Positions 10,127 through 22,446 of a DNA stretch of 64,000 nt are shown here, piece by piece (positions within the stretch are counted from its first letter, which is position 1; the number at the start of each line of letters is the position of its first letter). Below the pieces are notes generated by a model. It was not told where the DNA came from. It worked only from the letters and a program-made list of their open reading frames with translations, and searched no databases. The position numbers and the translations under genes are program-made. Origin of the DNA: Selaginella moellendorffii (taxonomy: Eukaryota > Streptophyta > Lycopodiopsida > Selaginellales > Selaginellaceae); assembly GCF_000143415.4 (NCBI RefSeq), contig NW_003314433.1, positions 87,352 through 151,351 on the forward strand, given 5' to 3'.

Positions 10127-11990
10127 TTATCGTTTCTTCTTGCTGCGCTCTTTGGAAGGTTTGGTAGCCTCCTCTTCGGCGTTGTGGTCGGCTTCAAGTC
10201 TCGCGAGCCGCAAATCAAACAATGCTGTTGTGAGGATTCCTTCTTGAGACACCACTTTACCTTGTCAGCGTGTCTCTGCCAAGTCAAATCCATCCTTCCT
10301 GAGCTCCTGATAGATGCAAAGAGCATGAAGAACGAGCGAAAGAAAACCTGCGTTGTCACCTTTCCAGTGTGTTGGGTGTGATCGTAAGGTGCCATTTGCC
10401 AATACATGATCGTCCAAGAGAAAAAATCTCTCAGCGTTTCTCCAGGCTGAAAGACAAATCAATAACAGAACAGGAAGATGAACTACTATCAGCACTCACC
10501 AAAAGTGTTTGTTGGGAATCAGCCAGGCCCAGCTCGGATCGATCTTTAATTTCCGTGCTTTCTGTGTCAGCTTTTTGCCTTCGCCCCTAAGAATAGCAGC
10601 TGCCTCTTCACAGTGACTCCACTGCATCCTAGAATACAAAAGGAAACCGACAAGTTTTCTTACATCCTTCTTTTTTACTACCTCGTCATCGTCCTCTTCG
10701 TCTTTTCCTTTATTAATCGATCCAGCATCACTGTTGTCACCATCAGTTTCGCCTTTCTCCTTACTAACTTCAATCCACGCGCTTTGTGTTTCCTGCTTGA
10801 GACATTAGTATGAGGCTGGATGATGGCTTGATCATACTAACCTCAATAATGCTCGAAGGTCCAGCGAGGAAAGGTCGTCGTGTCACTTTTTTTTTTGCCG
10901 ACTTCTTTCATACCTCCATACAGAAACAAAGTATCCTTTCCAACGACCATTCCAGCATTTATTCTTCCACAAGGCAACAACCTTCAAGCAGAACGCTCAA
11001 CGTTGAGACGCATTTTCCACATTTGGATCAACCACTTTCTTCTGCTTTGGATGCACACTTAACCACTACACAATCTCAGATTGCCATACCTTAATCTTTA
11101 GGCTCTTTGCTCCAAAGGATACCTGCGAGCGATGGTGCTTAGATAATTTTAAAAAAATCGACGAGATACAAACCATCTGGAAAGCATATACATCTCGATC
11201 ATAAAAACGCTGTGCAGGGAATCACCTGCAAAAGCCATTAGTTTTTCCAACGCATGCATTGAAACCGTACTCATCAGCATCAACTACACCACCAAACAAG
11301 ATGTGGACAAAAATCCTGCTCTTGGCCAGGAGCCATACCGGATTTTTTCACCTTCACAAAACACATTGAAAAACTAAAACTCCAAACGAGAATGTAAAAC
11401 AAGCAAACCTTGTCCCACTCCCAATCCGTGGATCTAACGTCCACATATCTGCGAGCACTACACCTTTGTCGGATTGATCTTTGTCAGGGGCAGGCTCTTT
11501 GAAATAGCCACCGTACAAGAAAATCTAGAAAAGAAAAAATGTTCACAACACGCAAAACTATACTTTTAGTAGACAAATACCTCATCTAAATAAACAGCAA
11601 GCTGAGAACCAGTTCCAGCTGAAGGCCAGGCAGCTCCAAGCTTGGGTTTTATCTCTTGCCACTGCAAAAGGAAATCAGTTTAGTTGTGAAAAAACAAGGA
11701 AGAACGATGAGCGACAGAAACAAACCTTATAATCTTTCAATCGAATTCTTACGCACAGAGCAATTGCATTGTGGGGAAGGAGCTGCTACATTCTCTTCGA
11801 CATGAATTTCGCTCTTCTTTGCTTTCTCCTCGTGGAGTTTAGCCTGACAAGAAGGAAAACGATTGAGAGTCTTTGGCCAGTGCTTTGCTTACCAAGATCG
11901 CATCAATATCATCCTCGTCCCACACCTTCTTCTCGTCGCGATGAGCTCGCTTCTCCGCCGCCTTGGCCGTCTTGCTCGAAGAACCCTAAA
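10127..11990 (-). pseudogene. KLHDC4-like kelch-repeat gene fragment (internal deletion)
   Basis: Remnant of the plant homologue of Kelch domain-containing protein 4. Reading the minus strand, exon 1 (near 11985) gives KTAKAAEKRAHRDEKK and DEDDIDAIL, then a 49-bp intron, then EEKAKKSEIHVEENVAAPSP. That joins directly to sequence encoding RLKDYK and, after an intron, WQEIKPKLGAAWPSAG. The central kelch blades are therefore deleted. Later exons give IFLYGGYFKEPAPDKDQSDK, MWTLDPRIGSG, LFGGVVDADE, INAGMVVGKDTLFLYGG and the conserved C-terminal MYWQMAPYDHTQHTGK and ELRKDGFDLAETR, ending in a Lys/Arg tail at 10127. No ATG is seen in frame at the start. It is head-to-head with ROCO1. Confidence 0.87.
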
Positions 11991-12184
11991 ACCTAAATTA
12001 ACTCTTGCTTGTACTGTCCGCTTTGCTTCCATACGATGGCTTTGCTTCCACAGCTGGCATATGCTTTGCTTTTCTTCCACAGCTGGCATACTTTCTTTAG
12101 TGCTTTGCTTCCACTGCTGGCAAGGTTCACTTTTACAAGTTTACTCGTGCTCTCCACTGCCCCTTCGATCCAGGGCAAACTTCC
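11991..12184. promoter_or_regulatory. Kelch/ROCO1 intergenic region with short tandem repeats
   Basis: About 190 bp between the divergent kelch fragment and ROCO1. It contains degenerate repeats built on TGCTTTGCTTCCA and CTTCCACAGCTGGCA at about 12020-12125. The ROCO start context CTTCCATGG follows directly. This may be the ROCO1 promoter or leader. ROCO2 lacks it and retains only the last 25 bp or so. Confidence 0.45.
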
Positions 12185-15100
12185 ATGGAGGAGGAGTGGA
12201 TCGGCTGTTTCTCTGTCAAGGCGGTCAAGGAGGCTCTCGCAGCGAAGCGGGACAACAAGTGGCACTTCAATGCGATTCGGTTTTATTGTGGGCACATCTG
12301 GAGGCTGGAGGCGCTTGACGCATCCAAAGGTGAGTTTGTTGATGAGGTGAGTGCTACCGTCCAGTGGTTTGGAGGCACAGAGGAGGATCTGATTGGTGTG
12401 CTCAACTGGTACATTTCAAATCCACCGAGTTTAGACAAGGCTCTGGATGTGGGAGATGCTCCTGGTGATGGCAGTTCGTCTGCTGCTGCTGCTGCTCACA
12501 TTGACATTCTCAAGGCCGCTTTGGTACCACAGCTCGACATCAGATTCATCCACTTCGCTGCCAGGGTCGCTTGTAGGTTGGGCATTCCCAGTGATCGAAT
12601 GCAAAGGGTGGCAGAGGGCATTGCTCCTCCTCAGCAGGGACAGGATATTCGCCAGATTGAGGTGCAGAGGTTTGCAAAGCTACTGACGATGACAGAGGAA
12701 TTCAAGGTCTTGAAAGTGCTAGTATTCCATTGGGTAGGCGCAGACATCCTCACACCACCTCAGGAGCTTGAGTTGGCCTTTGCTCAGCTCGACTGCTTGA
12801 CAGAGCTCTGGTTGCGCCATGTTGGGAACCCAGAGACTCTCCTTAGCCAACTCCTTAGGAAAGCAGGAAACAACTTGAAACGTCTCGAATTGCTGGCGAA
12901 CAGGATGACAGTGGAAGGATTTGGGAAATTGAGTAGGGATCTGGCAAGTCAGGAGTGCAAGGTGGAAGAGTTAGCCATCCTGGATGAGGGCATTGCCAAG
13001 GAAGGGTGGGAACAGGCATTTCAGAATGGCATTTGCAATAAGCTAGTGGCACTGCAGGCATATTCGTTTCCAGAGGGGGCAGGTGAAGCACTCTTCAAGG
13101 CACTCACGAGTCCAAACTGTTCGCTGCAAAGACTATACCTATTTTGGGGTACTGATGCTGGAGTGTTGCCATGGGTATGCAAGGCTCTTCAGGAGGGCAC
13201 CAGCCTGTCAGTTTTAGATTGCCGAAGTGAGGACCTGAGCAATGCAACGGGCCTGGGTGAGGCCCTGAGCAGCGCTAAGTGTGGCTTGAAGGAACTCAGC
13301 GTTACACTTTATCCAGGTGATGGTGGTGGATGGTTGGGCAAAGCGCTACAAAATCCCAATTGCAAGCTGATCAAGCTTGATCTTCATTGTCCTGACGAGG
13401 GAGGAGGAATGGTCGGTGACAGCAGTCTGTGGTCAGCTCTCTCAAGTCCACATTGTAAGCTGCGCCATTTGAAAATATGGGGTAGCACGGGAGAAGATGA
13501 GTTAACGTTGGAGTTTGCTAAGGGCATAGAGAAGAGCCAACTGGAGCATTTGAGTATAAGGAACTGCAAAATCACGAATGAGGAGCTCTTTTGGAAAGCT
13601 ATCACCAGCTGCAAGTCTCTGAAAGCTTTGTCATGTGACTCGGAGCTGCCATGGAGGTGCCTTTTGGGAAGCAGCATTGAAGACTTACATATTCGATTTA
13701 AGTCAGAATTTGAAAAGCTGGAAGAGCTTTGCCAGTTCCTGGGGGATCCAAAATGCAAGGTGCGCAGATTCAGGGCTCCTTATCTTAGAAGTGATGCACA
13801 GAAGAGACAAATTCTGGCTGCCCTGGAGGAAAACTACCAAAGCCTCGTGGAAGAGCTTGATATAGGCAATGATTCCGAAGCTTCTGAAGCTTTCAAGCAG
13901 AGGTGTTCTGGTCTTTTAGAGCGGAATGCAATCTTCCAGCAGAGTGCATTCAAAGACTTTGACAACCCGTCAACAGCAAAGCTCTTCTTGTGTGGTGCTA
14001 GCAGGGTTGGAAAGACCACAATAAAAAAAAACCTCTGCCGCAGAGTGTCTTGGTTTCCATCATGTCTCCAAAGGCATGCTTCAACAGCAGGCATTGAGCT
14101 GCAACCACTTGTCTATGCGACCACCAAACAAAAGTTGCTCATTTGCGACCTGGCTGGACAGGAAGAGTTCCATGCTTTCCACCAGTACTTTCTCAGAGGA
14201 AGTGAGAAGGATCTCTTCTTGATCGTATGCAAGGTGGAGGATGACAATTGTGACGTTTTCAAGCAGAATTTGGTTTACTGGCTGAGGTTCATTGCTTCAC
14301 ATCAATCAGCCTCACCCAAAAGGAAGCCCAGGGTCTTGATTGCCTTGAATTTTTTCACTCGAAAATCCAGCTATGACCCAAAGGAGGTGGTTTCTGCAAT
14401 AATCTCCGACAAAGGCTATCGGCAAGTACTTGAGTTTGGGAATGACTTTTGTTTTAAGGTGGTGGCCACTCAAGTGAAAGATTTAAGGGGGATAAAAACC
14501 ATGTTGGGGAGTTGCTTGGAAGAACTGTTGTCAGCCCAGCAACAAATGCCACGGGAATGTCTCAAAGCAAAGGGGAAACTGGTACAAAGTGCAAGTCACA
14601 ACAAGGTCATACCCCTAGATAAGGTTGGCAAAATCCTCTTGCCTAACATCAGTTCCAAAAACATAGAAGCCAGAAAGAACGTTGTTAAATTCGTCTTGCA
14701 ATTTCTACATGATTGTGGAGATGCAATTTACTTTGGCTTGGGACATGAAGAGGGTGACATTGTGTCTCAATTTGTCATCTTAGATGTCCAATGGTTTATG
14801 AGGGATGTGGTGCAACTCTTCATACCTACAGAGAAGACTAGCAAACTCAAAAGTCAAATGGATACACACCAAGTTAAATATCAATTGCAAGAACAATGTG
14901 GGAACCAAGACAAAATAGTGGAGTGCATTCTTGGAGTGCTCCATGAGATGGGAGTGATATTGCCTTGGGATGATACATGGGATGGGAATTGGCATAACTT
15001 GCCCAAAGAGTTAATAATGCCAACACTATTGCAAGAAGAATATTCACCTCCAGAATATTTATTATTGCCATCAGTGCCAATTGACACTCAAAAAAACCAC

Positions 15101-16490
15101 AACTACTGGGGCAGGAGGTTTGAATGCAAAGACAAGGACTTGAAATTGTTTCCTGCAAGTATTTTCACAAAGATCCAAGTTAAACTTTACAAATTAAGCA
15201 AGCAAGGTATTAGGCTTGGGAATGGATGGGTGGCTTTGAAAGAAAACCTTATCGAGACAATTGTGAGAGTTGGGGGAGACACAAACAATTGGAAAGATAG
15301 GCAATGGGTTGATGTCATCATTTATTACCCAAAAGAGGTAGAGAATGCACCAAGGCCAGATTTGGAAAAAGAAGCTGAAGGATGGATGGAAAAAATTAGA
15401 AATTGCATTATTGGGGTATGTATGGAGGATTGCCCATTTTTGGAAATTGAAGAAAATGTGATAAGGCGTGGTTATGTGTGGAGAAGGATACTAAATAAGG
15501 TAGGTAAACCAAAATCATGGGATGCAGTTATTTGTCCACTAAAGCAAATCAAATATGAAGCAAGAGAAAGAGGTTTAGACTACTCCCACACTTTGGAATT
15601 ATTCACATGAAGCAGAGAGTTGGGATGTGATTAGCGATTTGAAGGTCTCAGATGAGAATGCTTTGGCTAAGCTATTGATGCCTAATGAGCAAAAACATGA
15701 AGTGGTGAATAAGTTTGTTGAACTTCATGAACTCTTGAAGGACTATGAGGAGGTTGGAGAAGTCACAATTCCAAGGCATCATCAGATGTTGTTGAGTTTC
15801 CAAACATTGAAGACCCAAAACTTGATGCAATCCTCAGATATATTAAGAAGATGTTTGATAAAATGGAGAACCGTTTTAACAAGTTGGATACAAAACTTAA
15901 TGACATTGAAGTAAGCGTTAACGAGCTCAAGAATGGAATCAAGTTTATCATGGATAAAGTGAATGCAATCCATACAACGTGTTTTCAAGTATTATTGAAA
16001 TTGGAGACAGATTGCCCAAAATATCCATATATTCTTGATGAGAATAATAGGTGGAAAAATTATAGCAAAATACTGGGAACACATAGTAGACTTCACTACT
16101 TGTGTGAATGGCCTGGAGGAACTTATACTCAGGGAATTAAAGGTCATCAAGTGAAAAATTCTGTAAGTGTTGAATTGGATCTCCCACCAAACTACATTGA
16201 TCCTATTATTTATTGGGGCCAAAGTTTGAGGACATTTTGCTGGTGTTGGAGAGATAGCGAATGCAATATTAGACGAAATCAAGGGAAGCCTCATAAGCTT
16301 TTTGGATTCATGTCTTCTCAAAAGCAAGTTAACTACAAATCCCAAAGCAGAAGATGTGCAAGAGATATTTAAGCTAGTGACAACTAAATTTGGGAAAGAA
16401 GAAAAATGGGAGACAATCATGGAAAATTATTTTGCTCTTTATCCCAAAATCTTGGAGGGAAAACAAATATGGGTTTGCAAAGGTATTTAG
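12185..16490 (+). pseudogene. ROCO1: LRR-Roc-COR protein, open to 15610 then frameshifted
   Basis: A ROCO-family protein resembling plant TORNADO1: LRR, Ras-like Roc GTPase and COR dimerisation domain. The ATG at 12185 opens 1141 codons. Residues about 165-560 form ribonuclease-inhibitor-type LRRs. The P-loop GASRVGKTT lies at about 603-611 and the switch-II DLAGQEEF at about 655. The usual NKxD position reads weakly as ALNFFTRK. COR follows (YFG, VILDVQWFM, LHEMGVILP; about 820-950), then a novel-looking C-terminal region. An extra T at about 15593 ends the frame. Homology with ROCO2 and ROCO3 continues in three shifted frames to 16490 (a coiled coil rich in Asp/Lys, then IWVCKG at a GT donor), with further indels at about 15777 and 16205. 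It is a recent pseudogene or encodes a truncated protein. Confidence 0.85.
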
Positions 16491-17640
16491 CATTTAAGTT
16501 TTTTGTTTTATTTAACAAATACCATTCTAAAGCAGATCATCAATCTATAATTTTATAAAATGGTCTAGCAAAACGAAGGTAAATAAATATGCTTTATATA
16601 GTTATTACTATATATCTTTGGTATGATTCAGGTATATTTTGTAGCTGAAGTTAATGAGGTAAGTTTGTATTATAGCTCCAAATTATTCTTTCCTGTTTAT
16701 TTTAATGTTTCAAGTTTATTTCAGTGTTGAATATTTAATATTTTAAGTGAAGGAAAAGCTACCAAATATTTTATTTTTTATCCCATAATTTGGATGATAA
16801 AACAATATATATTTACAAAGGTATTTTATATTGAAATATATCCATGCTTTTAGTTTTATCTAACAGAGGCTATGTAGGGCATTTAAAGTAAATCATTAAT
16901 TATATATTTTGCTCTTCATCCCATAATCCTGGATGAAAGTAAAATATGGATCTGCAAAGGTATTTCACATTTAAGTTTTTAGTTTTATCTAACAAACACC
17001 ATTCTAAAGCAGATCATCAATATATATTTTTACGAGGTAGTTTGGAAAGATGAAGATAAATGAACATACTTTATATAATTATTACTATATGTCTTTGGAA
17101 TGATTGGGCTATATTTTGTAAGAAAAGTTGATGAAGTAAGTTTACATTATTGCTCTAAAATATTATTTCATGTTTATTCTAATGTTTCAAGTTTATTTCA
17201 GTGTTGAATTTTTAATAATCAAAGTGAAGGAAAAACTCATCAAATGATTTCATATTAATGACATTTCAATATGAAAACTAAAATTGTGAAAGAAATTGAC
17301 CAAAAGACAATCATGGCCAAATATTTTAATATCCATCCTATAACCTTGGATTATAAAACAGTATGGATTTACAAAGGTATTTTACATTGAAATATATCTA
17401 TGATTTTAGTTTTATTTAACAAAGACTATGTAGGGCATTTAAAATAAATAATTGATTATATTGATTTTTGAGATTATTTGGCAAGGCAATGATTAATCAA
17501 ATGTCCTCTATATTGTTATAGATATGGCAGAATGTTATTTTTACTATGATTATGCTACATTTCCTGATATAAGTTGATGAGGTATCTTTGCATATTGCTC
17601 TAAAATAATTTTTATATTTATTCTGATGTTTCAGTATTGA
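16430..17640 (+). repeat. Tandem ROCO 3' exon-like cassettes
   Basis: Downstream of ROCO1 the last coding block recurs. FALYPKILEGKQIWVCKG with its donor AAAG/GTATTT (about 16430-16490) reappears at about 16910-16965 as FALHPIILDE..KIWICKG. Weaker versions lie at about 16780 and 17337. A second exon-like block, acceptor ATTCAG then about 27 bases then GTAAGT, lies at about 16632 and recurs at about 17109 and 17552 (spacings about 477 and 443). The array is AT-rich and decayed. It looks like duplicated 3' terminal exons and not random repeats. Confidence 0.6.
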
Positions 17641-19774
17641 ATGCTTTAAAAAAAAGCTACTCAGATGATTTTATGTTAGCGGCATTTTTTATTTTGGCAT
17701 CTTTGGTAAGAAAAATTTAGGAATGAAGTTAATTAACATTAATAAACCTTTTAAGGTAATGCATTTCAAAACTAAATACAAGTGCTTAATTGTTATTTAT
17801 CATCACATACTGTAAAAGATAACTTTATATTATCTTTACCAACTTCAACTTATTCTTTAAATTAATGTTTAGCTAAAATATGTTACAAACTACAGATTAA
17901 AGACTTATGAAAATTGTCATTGTTCACAATTCCATTTACTTGCTAAACTCTATATAGAAATTTATTTACTCTCCTCAATTACATATATATGCCATCTCAT
18001 AAAACCAAACACTGTATTGTACTCTAACTATTGTAAGCAAGTGTTTGAATGACAATAATTTAACAGCAAAAGGTTTTTGAGTGTCTGTAGACATCTTTTA
18101 CAAAATACAAAATATGTATTAAACAAAACTTATAATTATTTTAAAAATAAAGTATAAAAATATTTTTTACTATGAAATCATTTGAAACACATCAAGTGTT
18201 ACTTCAGAGTAGCTCTAATAAAAATGCTTTCTAAATAGTTATTTTGAACATTCTAGTAAATATTTCATTTTTAAAAGGTTGTTTAATTTTAAATTGTTAT
18301 CTTTTTTGCTAGGTTCTTTACAAAGTTTAACTTATATTATTTATGGCACTATAATCTCCTGAATCTAGGCTTTCTAGAAGGTCATCTAACCCAATACTAT
18401 TTAAAGATGCTTAATCTCAAATAACCTATGATTTATAACTAATTGGAACAAAGGGTACATTTTTATATTTAAAAAAATATTAATAATTTTTTAAGTTATT
18501 ATTTTTGGTTGTTTACAATCCATCATGGTTTTTTGCAAGTTTACGCTTTCATAAATGGAAGTTGAAAGTTGCGGCTCTTCTAAGAGCCCTGCTCTTTTAA
18601 CACCCTACCCCTTGAGTTGAAATTGGAGTAAACTAAACTTATTAAATATTAATCTTGACATGTGGTGTTAATCAATTAATAGAGTCACACCTTATACTTC
18701 TCTAATACCAAATATAATTTTTTAAATTTGGACTTCATAAAAGGTTATTTAGCCATTTGGGTATCCAAAAGTGGAATTAAACACATAGAGCATTTAGACC
18801 AATTACAAAGTTGATGTGGTTACAAAAACTCATCTTAAAGTTAGCAAACACCCAAATTAATATTAGGGCTTATAGAGATTATGAGTGAGACTCCTTTAAA
18901 TGATCCTAAAGTAAAAAAAAATTAATCATTTATAAAGATGCCGAAAGCATGGTGATGGTTGCGATCACCACTACTATAACAAAAATGACAAGCTATAATT
19001 ATAGTATACTCCTATTTACATTTCCTTGATAAACATTTATGACATGCAAAAATTCAAAAATAAACTTTATCGAAACCTTTGCAAACTCAACCAAGTTTAT
19101 AAGCTAAATGAAGAAGTTTGGCTTAAAGATGTTTGCATAAGCTCACTCCCAATCTTTATCTCATTTTTGTTTAGAGAACAAACATCTTAATCATTTATTA
19201 TACCTTGTAAATTGGCAAAAAAAAGCTTCAAATTATCATTAATATACTGGTTTATATGTTTTTCTCAAATTTTTGGGCTAGTATTTAGTATTGGGTTGCT
19301 AAGATTTCATGTTAAGCTAAGTAATTTCTCAAGAGAAAAATTTAAGTGAATTTGAAATAAACTCTTTTTAGACAATAACTTACAAAAGAAGAAAGGGTAA
19401 GTCACTATATTATTTAGATATGGAACTTGTTAAAGAGGATCAGCTTGATAAAAAATATATGTATTGATTGAGTGGAGCTAAATTATTAAGCAAAGATGAA
19501 CATTTGGCTAAAGCTTTGATTTATTAATGATTTTGTCGAGATTGGGCAAAATGTTATTATAAATTTATAGTTCATTTTGTAAGTGATTGGATTAATCTTT
19601 GTTGATCTTTACAGTTGGACAATCTCAAAAGTTTCCTCTTTTGCTTTTGAAGGAGAGCTTTGTTAGTGCTTGTACAAGTAAGTTGAGTAAAACAATCCAA
19701 ACACGAAAGGAATCCACCTAACCGCTGCCAGGGGTATAAAAAAATTATAGCTTTTCTTATAATTATTTTTAGCT
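17641..19774. other. AT-rich ROCO tail
   Basis: Strongly AT-rich, with no ORF, RNA gene or mobile element recognised. Its first part, to about 18550, is present inverted at 35118-35907. The remainder up to the start of unit copy 2 at 19775 is lost from the inverted arm. Confidence 0.65.
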
Positions 19775-22411
19775 ATGCATCATTTACAAAACTTACACTC
19801 TACAAATCTCACTCGCAAGAGGTTATTTACTATATCACCAAAGTTGTTAGTAACCTTGTGTAAAATTGATAGCTTCTCCTTAAATATTAACAATGGATTG
19901 TATTTCATTTTCATATCCAATATGGAAACATTTATGGATGCCTTGTGGTACTAAATATTTACCAAGTGACCACTTAATTTTAGATTCAATGTTTGTATTA
20001 CAAAGAAAAAAAAGCAAGAGAAGGAATACTTGGATTTTATGCTCTAAAAATAATAAGAGTGAGAGTAGCACCTTTGGACTAACTAAAATATCCAAACCAA
20101 ATAACCCTTGAGATTCATAGATTGTCCTTGAAAGCCAAGATATCAACAAAAAGTAGTGATCACAAGAATAATAGGATAAATGGTTGCATTTGAAATGTTG
20201 GAGATGAGTTGAGATTATATTCTCAAAATAAATATTATAAATAGAGGATGTTATTACTATAGATTTGCATGTTTTGCAAAGGTGATACATACTTGTATGA
20301 CATTTCTCCAAGAAAACTATAAATAATATCTAAAGAGTTTTGAGAAAAAATTTATCTTTCACATTTGTAGTTTCCAAGTATCATGTATGTTGTATTTACA
20401 TTGTTTCCTATAAAAGCCATATTTTCAAAATTGTGAATAAAAGTAGTAAGCCATTGTTTTTTAAGAGAACAATTCCTTGGAAAGCAATATCTAAAGCAAA
20501 CTGTTGATAATTATCATTACATCTCTAAGTGATGAATATCGTTAAGTGTTTGGATTGCCATTGAATAATCTAAGCCACATTTTGGTTGTAATGAGATCGG
20601 ATATTATATGGTTAAGGTTAACTTTGGTGATATTTCCAACTTGAAGTGTTGACTTCTCATGATTGTCAAGAAAAAGTTTTAAATTTATTAATTTAAAATA
20701 ATCTTGGTAAAACTTTAGAAGTTGGTCCCAAAATTAATATTGAAACCTCCAACAATTCTAATTATCATATTTTTACCTATAACATGGAATCAACAACTGC
20801 ATCTTTAACTAAAGGAGTATATATTGCACCCTTCAAAAAAAGTGAAGAACATCATAATCAAAAACTATATATTTAACAAGAAGTAAAAGAATGATTTTTC
20901 TCGAGGAGAGAAATGAATAAATTTATTGCATCCCCACCTATTTTATATTATATCTGTGAGCAAATTTTGATTAGCACAAGTTAAGAAAACTATTCACTTG
21001 GTTGTAATAGCACATCACACTGCTCACTTAGCCATCTTAAATGTAACTTTGGAAAAATAGGTTATAAGAGTTTATCAAGTTTTATTCACTCATCTATGAA
21101 AAACTTACGAGTGAAAGCATTTCACTCACTACATATTGAAAAGCAAAGAAAAATGCTGAAAGGAAGAGAGAGAAGTTGAAATTATACCTTTGCATTGACG
21201 TAATTATAAACTCTTAAATTTGAAATTCCCGGGAAGTCACCCAACCCAGAGATACTTAACCCTAAATATCCCAAGACCTTTAACCAATTGGAAAAATAAA
21301 TACACTTGGAAAATAAAATGTATTTTTATTCATGAGTCATTTCCCTTTATATTTGAACTTTATTGATCGTCTTTCAAGTTGTTCTCTTTAATTGTTTATA
21401 GTAATATCAATCTATTTATGGATAAGCTTATGGTTTTGTAATTATAGACAAAATTCTAGAACATGACACAAAACTTTACATCTCTAATCAAGTAAAAAAG
21501 TGTGGAGTTGAATGAAGCTATAGTGAGTATCAACAATGGAAAAATTGTAGTAGCTAGAGCAAAATTGCCAAACTCTAGTGAGTAAGAATTTTTCTCTTGT
21601 CTTTTTCATATGGCAGGGTGACACTATGCGATTCAGATGAAGCATCCTCGGAAAGCCCAGGTAAAGTGGTGAATTTCCACTTGCGTTGCAAGAATGCCTT
21701 GATTATAAGCACATCTTGCTGCTTTTCTTCAGGACTAGTACTTGTGATCTTGCAAATTGCAATTAAAGTACTTCGATTTAGTCGGGTATAGTTGCTGCAA
21801 AACATCCTCCTCTGCTGCCGCAGTGCAAGTGGCCAAGCAGCACAAACATTCATTCCCAAACACTGATTAGTTTACTCGTTTTGAAACATTACCAGATAGA
21901 TAGTGTGGTGCTGGATTCAGGGGAGGTGCTCGTAACAATCACGAAAGTTCCAGTTTGACTCCAAACATCTCCCGTGTGATCTTCCACTTGCGAGCGATGT
22001 CTTGTTCTTCATGTATCAATCAAATGGAAGGGAAGTTGCTACCTCCAAAACTCGTTTGTTTCTTCTACAACAGTGTCGATACGATACGCGGAGTAAAAAA
22101 GGAAGCAATCCAAAAAGAGGATGTCCGTAAGATCACTACAGCTTAACCTCACTCTCGCAACTTGGCTCGGTGGTCTCTTCATGGAGGAATCCATGGCAGA
22201 AAGAGAAGGATCGTCAAGTCCGAGCTTTTGCAAACGAGGGAGCGATCGAGCGAAACGACGGCTGCCGCACACTGTGGATTGATCGATAAGTCTCTAGCTG
22301 GAGACACGGAGAATCCACCGAGCATCTCGACAGGAACTTTCATGATCATCATCACGCGCTTCAAGCACGGCCTAGCTTAACATCAACGACTTTGGGCTTG
22401 GCAAAGTTCTT

Positions 22412-22446
<35 letters not shown>

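Larger units (their letters stand above)
1..10270 (+). repeat. Direct repeat unit, copy 1 (gene-fragment part)
   Basis: This stretch recurs in the same orientation at 19775-29875 with an offset of 19774 at the left end. It carries, in order, an AT-rich arm, an unassigned segment, and EIN3-like, sucrose-phosphatase, unknown-ORF, PHO1-like and kelch fragments. The two copies read nearly identically for long runs and differ by scattered substitutions, small indels and a few deletions of about 100 bp. The left boundary cannot be placed because homology reaches the window edge. Homology ends inside the kelch fragment at about 10266, where copy 2 is cut by the inversion junction. Confidence 0.93.

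Noticed and set aside
1-10270. Helitron call for the repeated unit
   Set aside because: Gene-fragment content fits, but I could not find a 5' TC and 3' CTRR pair with a terminal hairpin, or a Rep/helicase. Left as a hypothesis only.
12185-15610. NLR-type immune receptor
   Set aside because: The P-loop is followed by a Ras-like DxxGQ and COR, not NB-ARC motifs. LRRs precede the GTPase, as in ROCO proteins.
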